Source of the DNA: Candidatus Peribacteraceae bacterium | GTDB taxonomy: Bacteria > Patescibacteriota > Gracilibacteria > Peribacterales > Peribacteraceae | Reading direction: 5' to 3' | DNA length: 10,306 bases | Assembly (NCBI GenBank): GCA_018061525.1 | Contig: JAGOUB010000025.1 | Location: forward strand, 1 to 10,306 | Shown here: positions 5,186 through 10,306 of the stretch, in pieces | Position numbering within the stretch: position 1 is the first letter of the stretch | How the letters are laid out: every line of letters begins with the position of its first letter | Notes under the pieces: model-generated | The model's database searches: none | What the model was told of the DNA's origin: nothing | The model's input: only the letters and a program-made list of their open reading frames with translations | Made by a program: the position numbers and the translations under genes

Positions 5186-6061
5186 ATGGAGATCCAATCC
5201 CTCGTTCCGGTCGGTTCCAAGACCACCATGCGCATCGGCGGCCAGGCACGCGCCTACGCTGAACTGGCTACAAAGGAGGATGTGGAACAGGCCGTGGCCT
5301 ACTCGACGGAGAGCGGACTGCCGCTTGTCATGCTCGGCGGCGGCTCCAACACCGTCTTCGCCGACGGTGTGATCGAGGCGCTCGTCTGCCGCATCAAGAA
5401 CGCTGAGACTAAGATCGAGGGCAACGCCGTGACCGTGAACGCCGGCGTCACGCTGGGTTCGCTCATCAACGAGTTGGCCGAGAAGGACCTGGACCTCTCC
5501 GCGCTCACCGGCATCCCCGGCACCATCGGCGGCGCCATTATCGGCAATGCCGGCCAAGGCTTCGGCGGAACGTGGATCGACAGCTACGTGCGCAGCGTGA
5601 CGGTCTTCATGGAAGGCCGCTGGCAGACGCTCTCGCCCATGGCCTGCCGCTTCCGCTACCGCGAGAGCGGCTTTAAGGAGATTGCCGGAGCTCTCGTGGT
5701 CTGGGAGGCCCAGCTCGAAGTGCCCTCGCGCCCCGGCGCCGAGGTGAAGGCGGAGGTGGAGCGTTTACTGCAGAAGCGCATCGAGACCCAGCCGCACCTC
5801 AAGACGGCCGGCTCGGCCTTCAAGTCGCTGCCCGACGGCACGCCGGCCTGGAAGCTGATCGAGGCGGCGGGCCTGCGCGGCACGAAGGTAGGCGACCTGG
5901 AGATCAGCACCAAGCACTGCAACTTCTTCACCAACGCGGGCAAGGCAACGTTCGACGACGTCCTCAAGATGACGGCCCTCATCCGCGAGAAAGTACCGCG
6001 CATCGAAGGCATCGAGATGCGCCTTTACGGCAACGACGGGCAGATCGTGAAGCAGCACTGA
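5186..6061 (+). CDS. murB: UDP-N-acetylmuramate dehydrogenase MurB
   Basis: MurB is the FAD enzyme that uses NADPH to reduce UDP-GlcNAc-enolpyruvate to UDP-MurNAc, the second committed step of peptidoglycan precursor synthesis in the cytoplasm. The 291 residues fit the shorter type II form, which lacks the extra loop of E. coli MurB. Seen in order: an FAD-binding region with LGGGSNTVFADG (50-61), GIPGTIGGAIIGNAGQGFGG (109-128), the substrate motif YRESGFK (158-164), the proton-donor serine in GSAFK (Ser210), AGLRGTKVGDLEISTKHCNFF (about 228-248), and the C-terminal catalytic glutamate in GIEMRLYG (Glu277). All three key residues (Arg159, Ser210, Glu277) are present. It is divergent from gltX and is followed after 81 bases by the diiron-type protein gene. 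Confidence 0.97.
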   Translation: MEIQSLVPVGSKTTMRIGGQARAYAELATKEDVEQAVAYSTESGLPLVMLGGGSNTVFADGVIEALVCRIKNAETKIEGNAVTVNAGVTLGSLINELAEKDLDLSALTGIPGTIGGAIIGNAGQGFGGTWIDSYVRSVTVFMEGRWQTLSPMACRFRYRESGFKEIAGALVVWEAQLEVPSRPGAEVKAEVERLLQKRIETQPHLKTAGSAFKSLPDGTPAWKLIEAAGLRGTKVGDLEISTKHCNFFTNAGKATFDDVLKMTALIREKVPRIEGIEMRLYGNDGQIVKQH

Positions 6062-6066
6062 GGGGA

Positions 6067-6094
6067 TTGCCAAACAAGCAGTTTGGTTCATGAT
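6067..6094 (+). promoter_or_regulatory. Possible promoter with a palindrome between its boxes
   Basis: TTGCCA (6067-6072) and CATGAT (6089-6094), 16 bases apart, could drive the gene at 6143. An inverted repeat CCAAAC-N5-GTTTGG (6070-6075 and 6081-6086) fills most of the spacer, where a repressor would sit. No T run follows it, so it is a poor terminator for murB. All of this is weak single-site evidence. Confidence 0.3.
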
Positions 6095-6142
6095 TGTTCG
6101 GCGTCGCCCAAATCCTGACCCTTCACCCGTCGGAGAGAACCC

Positions 6143-6736
6143 GTGGCCATCCAGAAAGTCGGAGACCTTAAAGAGGAGGTCCGCCGCCTCCTGCCCAACC
6201 CCGCCAGCCTCGAGCCGGCCCGCCTCCGCGCGATCGTGCGCACCTACGGTCTGTTTGCGGACAAGTTCGTGCCCTGGCTCACCATCGTTCACGATGCACA
6301 GCCGCCGGGTGCGGGCCGCGATGCCTGCCGCGACAACCTGCTCTGCGAGATCGAGGAGGATCATCCCCGCTTGCTGCGGGAGTTCCTGGCCCAGATCGAA
6401 GTCGGCGAACGCGACATCACCCGCATTGAGTCGCACGTCGCCCGCTGCCAGCCCTGGATCACCGCGATCGACGCGCACTGCCGGCAGCCGGTTCCTGGCC
6501 TGGCCTTGATCACAGGCTTGGAACACGCCTCGCTCGCGTTCGTGCCGTGGCTCAAAGAAGTGGCGAACATGCTGAGACTCGGCCAAGTCCGATACCTGGA
6601 AACGCACGGCGAGGCCGACATCGCCCACGCCCGCGAGCTGGAGCAGGCGCTCGCCAAGTCTGGCGGCGGAGACGAGGTGTTCCTGGCGTTCGGCCTGGTC
6701 CACGCCCTGCTCCGCGACATCTTCACCGGCGCGTGA
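6143..6736 (+). CDS. Haem-oxygenase-like diiron-type (HDO/iron-containing redox enzyme) protein
   Basis: The 197-residue all-helical protein starts at GTG 6143, with GGAG seven bases upstream. It shows the spaced ligand pattern of the haem-oxygenase-like dimetal oxidase fold (relatives: Chlamydia CADD, UndA, BesC, and proteins annotated as iron-containing redox enzymes). The first helix pair has NLLCEIEEDHPRLL (candidate ligands Glu69 and His74). A middle helix has ITGLEHASLAF (Glu127). The diagnostic last set is YLETHGEADIAHARELE (His155, Asp159, His162). These six positions match the usual E-H-E-H-D-H set. Family members oxidise small amines, fatty acids or amino acids with O2; CADD contributes to p-aminobenzoate synthesis. 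The substrate here cannot be inferred. It sits between murB and a strong terminator and has no obvious partner gene. Family call fairly sure; reaction unknown. Confidence 0.78.
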   Translation: MAIQKVGDLKEEVRRLLPNPASLEPARLRAIVRTYGLFADKFVPWLTIVHDAQPPGAGRDACRDNLLCEIEEDHPRLLREFLAQIEVGERDITRIESHVARCQPWITAIDAHCRQPVPGLALITGLEHASLAFVPWLKEVANMLRLGQVRYLETHGEADIAHARELEQALAKSGGGDEVFLAFGLVHALLRDIFTGA

Positions 6737-6751
6737 CGCACGCGCCAACAC

Positions 6752-6783
6752 TTCCCGGGCGGCCTACCGCCCGGGGATTTTTT
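6752..6783 (+). terminator. Intrinsic terminator of the murB/diiron protein unit
   Basis: The arms TTCCCGGGCGG (6752-6762) and CCGCCCGGGGA (6767-6777) form an 11-bp stem with one G-U pair and loop CCTA, followed by six T (6778-6783). It begins 15 bases after the stop at 6736. Confidence 0.95.
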
Positions 6784-6791
6784 GACACAAC

Positions 6792-6818
6792 AAAAAGGCC
6801 CGGGTAACCGGGCCTTTT
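6792..6818 (-). terminator. Bidirectional terminator between ssb and the diiron protein gene
   Basis: A perfect 11-bp palindrome (AAAAGGCCCGG and CCGGGCCTTTT; 6793-6803 with 6808-6818) around a 4-base loop. On the minus strand the stem runs into TTTTTG and serves ssb, whose stop is 13 bases before it. On the plus strand TTTT follows too, backing up the terminator at 6752-6783. Confidence 0.93.
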
Positions 6819-6831
6819 CGGATCGCAGTTC

Positions 6832-7716
6832 TCAGAACGGCAGGTCCTCCACCTTGATCTCGCTCTTGCCGTAGTCGATATCGGGGATGCCGGCGGCGCC
6901 CACACCCACGGCCGCGGAGGCCTCGGGAGCGGCGCGGCGGCCGGGAGCCTCTTCGCCGAACGGGCTGCCGCCCTCTGAGACATCGGCGCGGACGGCGTCG
7001 AGAGCGGTCTGGTTCTTGATGCCCACGAGCGAGATGGTGTCGGCCACAATCTCGGTGGCGTAGCGCTTCTGGCCGGCCTGGGTCTCGAAGCTGCGCGTCT
7101 GCACGCGGCCGGAGACGAAGACCTTGCTGCCCTTCTTGAGCGTGCGCTGGCACTCGTCGGCCAGGTCGCCCCAGACGACGACGTTGTGGAACTCGCTGCG
7201 CTCCTGGGCCACGCCGGCCTTATCCTTCCAACGGTCGTTGGTGGCCAGGCCAAGCGACAGGACCTTCTGGCCGCTGGTGGTGGTGCGGAGCTCCGGATCG
7301 CGCGTCACGTTGCCGAGCAGGTCGGCGCGGTTGAGGCAGCTCGTGAGCTGGCGGGCGTTCTCGGGCGTCGGCATGGCGCCGTCCTTGGGATCGAGGAGGA
7401 TGAGGTCGAGGGCGACCATCTTCGTCTTGCTGCGCTTCTCCTTGGTCTTCTCATCTTCCCAGCTGTCGGTCTGCAGGCGGCCGGAAATGAAGAGTTGCGA
7501 ACCGGCCTTCACGAACTGGCCGGCGATGTTGGCCATCGGGCCCCAGACCGTGACGGTGTGGAAGCTTTTGCCTTCCATGATCTGTCCGGAATCGGACTTG
7601 AAGGAATACGGCACGACCAAGTTGAGGTCCGTGACCGTGGTGCCGCCGGGCGTCGTGCGGACGTCGACGGGCTGGGTCTGGTAACCGATGATGTTCACGC
7701 GATTAAGGGAAAACAT
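6832..7716 (-). CDS. ssb: Single-stranded DNA-binding protein with two OB folds
   Basis: SSB coats single-stranded DNA in replication, repair and recombination. The ATG at 7716 starts MFSLNRVNIIGYQTQPVDVR, the normal beginning of an OB fold, so upstream in-frame codons are left out; this gives 294 residues, about 1.7 times an ordinary SSB. OB fold 1 covers about 1-110 (FHTVTVWG at 52-59, LFISGRLQTDSW at 75-86). OB fold 2 covers about 125-232 (LNRADLLGNVTRDPELR at 128-144, FHNVVVWGDLADECQ at 176-190, VFVSGRVQTRSF at 199-210). A Gly/Ala/Glu-rich tail follows, ending in EDLPF, the partner-binding tip of bacterial SSBs. A double-OB SSB is known from Deinococcus-Thermus, where it works as a dimer with four OB folds instead of a tetramer; the same is inferred here. 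No clear ribosome site precedes the ATG. Confidence 0.94.
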   Translation of the reverse strand: MFSLNRVNIIGYQTQPVDVRTTPGGTTVTDLNLVVPYSFKSDSGQIMEGKSFHTVTVWGPMANIAGQFVKAGSQLFISGRLQTDSWEDEKTKEKRSKTKMVALDLILLDPKDGAMPTPENARQLTSCLNRADLLGNVTRDPELRTTTSGQKVLSLGLATNDRWKDKAGVAQERSEFHNVVVWGDLADECQRTLKKGSKVFVSGRVQTRSFETQAGQKRYATEIVADTISLVGIKNQTALDAVRADVSEGGSPFGEEAPGRRAAPEASAAVGVGAAGIPDIDYGKSEIKVEDLPF

Positions 7717-7828
7717 GCCACGAGGGGGAAGAAGAAATAGAGGATGCCACGGCAGCGACCGGTGGTGTTGTCCATGGTGTACGCCCGGACACCGTCGGCT
7801 GCAACTCTCTGTGATTGCAAGAAAAAGA

Positions 7829-7857
7829 AAAATAGTGCCTGCATGTACTGATGCGAA
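7829..7857 (-). promoter_or_regulatory. Possible ssb promoter
   Basis: On the minus strand TTCGCA (7852-7857) and TATTTT (7829-7834) are 17 bases apart, each matching four of six consensus bases. This would give a leader of about 105 bases before the ssb ATG. A TTGACA at 7872-7877 has no -10 at a proper distance. A low-confidence call. Confidence 0.35.
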
Positions 7858-7896
7858 CGCTGCGCGAATTCTGTCAACGACAAGGGCGAAAACCGC

Positions 7897-7925
7897 TTTG
7901 GGCTGCGGCGGAAGGCGCGGCACAA
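7897..7925 (+). promoter_or_regulatory. Possible promoter of the large exported protein gene
   Basis: TTGGGC, then 17 bases, then CACAAT (the -10 at about 7921-7926) would start transcription about 12 bases before the ATG at 7945. Both boxes are imperfect (three and four of six bases). The rest of the 7717-7944 gap, which separates this gene from divergent ssb, shows no other gene. Confidence 0.3.
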
Positions 7926-7944
7926 TAGATAACCAAGAGAAGAG

Positions 7945-10306
7945 ATGCGACCCCTCCCCGCCGCGCCCCGGCCGCTCGTGCCTGTCCTGGCCACAGGCCT
8001 GGCCTTGGTGCTGGCTTCGGCGACGGCGCTGGCGAGCGAACCGCTGCTGCTCGATTCGGCCGAGCCGACGAGTTTGGAGGAGCTGCGCGGACGGACCGAA
8101 GAGGTGCTTGGCGCGGCTGCGGCCGGCCAGTGCGGCGGCATCGTGCAAGACAGCGTCGGCTTCAACTTGAGCGAAGGCGTCACGGCCGTGCTGGGCTTTC
8201 CCGGCCGATCGGGACAGCCGCTGGCGGCGCCGCGCAGCGGGCTGGCGCTCAAGGATTTTCTTGGCGGCCAACTGGATGACGGCCTTCAGTTCCCCGAGGG
8301 AGCTGTGGGCCTTTCGACACGCTGCGAGCCGGACAAGGATGCGCTGCTGAAAATTGTGACATCGCCCTACGAATTGACGCGCGGCATCTTAGAAGTGGTC
8401 TCCGCACCGGGCTTTGACGACCCGCCCTGCCTGACCACCAACGACGACTGCAATAACTTCTGCGATGCCTTAAACGGTTTCTCGTATCCCGATTGCGCCG
8501 TGATGAACGGCGACTTTAAGCGCGGCATCGGCTGCGCGGTTTGGTGCATGAAGCAGACGTGCACCGACGGTTGGACCGACCAGTGCGACACTTCGCTCAG
8601 CGCGCTGACCGGCGGCGCTCTGCCGGATTCACCGCAGCCGGCGATGCTCTCACTCTATAAAGGCGGGCTCGTGTTTGAGAAGGACGGGCAGTTCGTCTGG
8701 TACGACACGCTGGACCCGGTGTTCAACGACCAAGGCGAGCCACTCACCTTCGGCGAAACGGAGGAATACATCGAACCCATCGACACCACCCTTCCCGCAC
8801 CAGCCTTTCCCAACTGCATCCCCTGTGCCGGAGAGGAATGCCGCTGTGGCCTGCAACCGGTGCAGGAGGAGTCGAAGGATCCGATCTGCCTCCTACAAGT
8901 GCCCGACCTGGACGTGGGCAAACCCAACCTTTCGAACTTACCCTCCGACGACGCCGCCACCTGGCAGGGCTGCCGGACGGCGTCACTCCGTCGGCTGAAG
9001 GAGCAAGGCGACAAGATAGACCCAAGCCTGGTCGTGGGCATGGGCGAATGCATGGCGTCGATCGGCGCACCCGAGGCTAATCCGGTAGGCGGCGTGTACG
9101 CCTCGTTCCACCGCCTGTACCGGGCGATGGCCGGTCGCCGCGCCTACACCGAGGTGGCGCCCGAAGACCGGAACTACGCCGAGCCGGTCGCCGCCTGCTA
9201 CGGCTTCTACGACGAGTTCGACCCTCTCGACCGGCGCACGAAGACGATCCCACTGGAGTACCCGGAGGACGGCCGTGACGCGCGCTGCGTGATCGGCTTC
9301 GAGTCTGACGACATGCCCCGCACGCAGGCCGGCATGGGCCAGCTGCCGGCGACGGATCCCGACGATCCCTTCACCACCTTCGCGCGCAACGCCGGCCTCT
9401 CGCCCTGGTTCCAGGGTTTGGCGGGCGCCTTCTCGCTGCTGCACGCCTCCGATGACACCGGCCGCGACGCGCTGCCCGAGGCCGTGCTGTCGCTGCCCGA
9501 GACGGACCGCGCCGGTCTGCGCGCCCTGCCCGAGTTGCATCGCGCGACGATGACCGACTTCGACGAGACCGGCGAGCTGCGCATCATCACCACCTGGTGG
9601 GCCACCCTGGAACAGGTGATGGCGGAGGCGCTGGCCGAGCCGCGCGTGAACATCTTGTTGCCCAAGCTGCCCGACCTGGCGCCCGACGCGGAGGACCCGC
9701 TCTTCAACGAAGGCATCCCCGAGCATGCGCCCGCCACCGACCCGACTGCGCCGTTCGAGGTGCAGCTGGGGGTGGGCGAAGACTTGGTAGGACGCGTGGC
9801 CGCCTTCTTGCAGCGCGACGTGGTGCTGCGCGTGGAGCAGGAGGATATCCCGACGCTCATCCCCGAAGGCGAACCCGAAGACTGGCGCGGACTGGCGCAG
9901 GGCTGGTGCACGTACCTGACGCGCGAGGAGATCGGCGCCCAGGGCTGCGACATCGGCACGCTGCAGGGAAGCCATCCGGAGGCAGCCGAATTCCTGACAC
10001 GGCTGGAGGAGTACGCCTCGCGCATCGAGGAAGCGGCGAGCCTGCGCGCCGAGCTGACCAAGACGCTGACCGGACTGCTGCAGGCCAGGAGCGCGAGCTT
10101 GGAGGCGATCGAACAGTGGAAGCTGGACGCGGAGGCGGTGCTCGGCCGCCCGGAGGGACAAGCCGAACGCTTGCGCGCGCTGCGCGAGCGTTGGAACGAG
10201 GTGAGCCGCGCGTACGCCGCGGTGGGTGCGATCACGAACATGCCGTGGTGCATGAACCAGCGCTACACGTTGCCCATCACGTCACTGCTCGACCCCTGGC
10301 TTCCCA
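7945..10306 (+). CDS. Large exported cysteine-containing protein, unknown family (partial, runs off the window)
   Basis: From ATG 7945 I read 787 codons with no stop up to the window end. An in-frame TAA at 7930-7932 makes this the first ATG; AGAAGAG lies just before it, a poor ribosome site. A Sec signal peptide is clear: Arg near the start, hydrophobic core LVPVLATGLALVLASA (11-26), cleavage likely after ALA at 28-30. The mature part has a cluster of eight cysteines (162, 169, 173, 184, 197, 201, 206, 214), then CxxC...CxC (291, 294, 299, 301), suggesting disulfides or metal binding outside the membrane. Acidic, Pro/Asp-rich segments follow. A helical, charged stretch at about 679-755 looks like a coiled coil. 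No recognised domain or enzyme motif. A cell-surface or periplasm-side structural role is inferred only. Codon use resembles its neighbours, so transfer is not suggested. Confidence 0.85.
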   Translation, partial: MRPLPAAPRPLVPVLATGLALVLASATALASEPLLLDSAEPTSLEELRGRTEEVLGAAAAGQCGGIVQDSVGFNLSEGVTAVLGFPGRSGQPLAAPRSGLALKDFLGGQLDDGLQFPEGAVGLSTRCEPDKDALLKIVTSPYELTRGILEVVSAPGFDDPPCLTTNDDCNNFCDALNGFSYPDCAVMNGDFKRGIGCAVWCMKQTCTDGWTDQCDTSLSALTGGALPDSPQPAMLSLYKGGLVFEKDGQFVWYDTLDPVFNDQGEPLTFGETEEYIEPIDTTLPAPAFPNCIPCAGEECRCGLQPVQEESKDPICLLQVPDLDVGKPNLSNLPSDDAATWQGCRTASLRRLKEQGDKIDPSLVVGMGECMASIGAPEANPVGGVYASFHRLYRAMAGRRAYTEVAPEDRNYAEPVAACYGFYDEFDPLDRRTKTIPLEYPEDGRDARCVIGFESDDMPRTQAGMGQLPATDPDDPFTTFARNAGLSPWFQGLAGAFSLLHASDDTGRDALPEAVLSLPETDRAGLRALPELHRATMTDFDETGELRIITTWWATLEQVMAEALAEPRVNILLPKLPDLAPDAEDPLFNEGIPEHAPATDPTAPFEVQLGVGEDLVGRVAAFLQRDVVLRVEQEDIPTLIPEGEPEDWRGLAQGWCTYLTREEIGAQGCDIGTLQGSHPEAAEFLTRLEEYASRIEEAASLRAELTKTLTGLLQARSASLEAIEQWKLDAEAVLGRPEGQAERLRALRERWNEVSRAYAAVGAITNMPWCMNQRYTLPITSLLDPWLP

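Noticed and set aside
7717..8271. Longer upstream forms of ssb through in-frame codons up to 8271
   Set aside because: That part has no SSB similarity, crosses the divergent promoter region and overlaps the start of the opposite gene; the OB fold begins at ATG 7716.
8983..10161. A 392-codon minus-strand frame opposite the large exported protein
   Set aside because: It is the shadow of the plus-strand frame, which is longer, unbroken, and has a signal peptide and start context.
1..10306. CRISPR array, tRNA, rRNA, insertion sequence or TGA-as-glycine recoding
   Set aside because: I saw no regularly spaced repeats, no cloverleaf or rRNA signature, no transposase motifs or terminal repeats, and TGA ends murG, murB, gltX and others at family-typical lengths.

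Overview
This is GC-rich bacterial chromosomal DNA using the standard code (TGA is a working stop in several genes). It carries housekeeping genes: a MurG, a lipoprotein peptidyl-prolyl isomerase, GltX, MurB and an unusual two-OB-fold SSB. Between them lie small proteins of no recognised family and one very large exported protein. Compactness, short intergenic gaps, hairpin terminators after most units and start codons placed right after -10 boxes would suit an uncultivated, reduced-genome lineage such as the Patescibacteria/CPR (for example a Peribacteria-like group). That placement is inference; no 16S or ribosomal marker is present.

Layout. 1-1882 (+): tail of a gene, probably ftsW, overlapping murG by four bases; then a Ser-linker cyclophilin lipoprotein and a terminator. 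1897-5132 (all -, read right to left): gltX, then three separate cassettes (3306-3554, 2861-3118, 2429-2704), each a promoter, a structured leader, an 82-91-codon gene and a terminator, then a two-helix membrane protein. The three small proteins look like diverged paralogues. 5186-6783 (+): murB, divergent from gltX with overlapping promoters, then a haem-oxygenase-like diiron-type protein and a terminator. 6792-7716 (-): ssb with its own terminator. 7945-10306 (+): an uninterrupted frame of 787 codons with a signal peptide and two cysteine clusters, running off the window.

How the genes relate. MurG and MurB both act in peptidoglycan precursor synthesis (lipid II formation and UDP-MurNAc formation), and the lipoprotein isomerase would act on exported proteins outside the membrane. 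GltX and SSB are information-processing genes. The most novel part is 2378-3666: three paralogous small genes whose promoters and 5' leaders share a hairpin (TCCGT, short loop, ACGG) at or near the predicted transcript start and at a fixed distance from the promoter. This suggests duplication of whole transcription units and a shared control mechanism. I recognise no known system in it.
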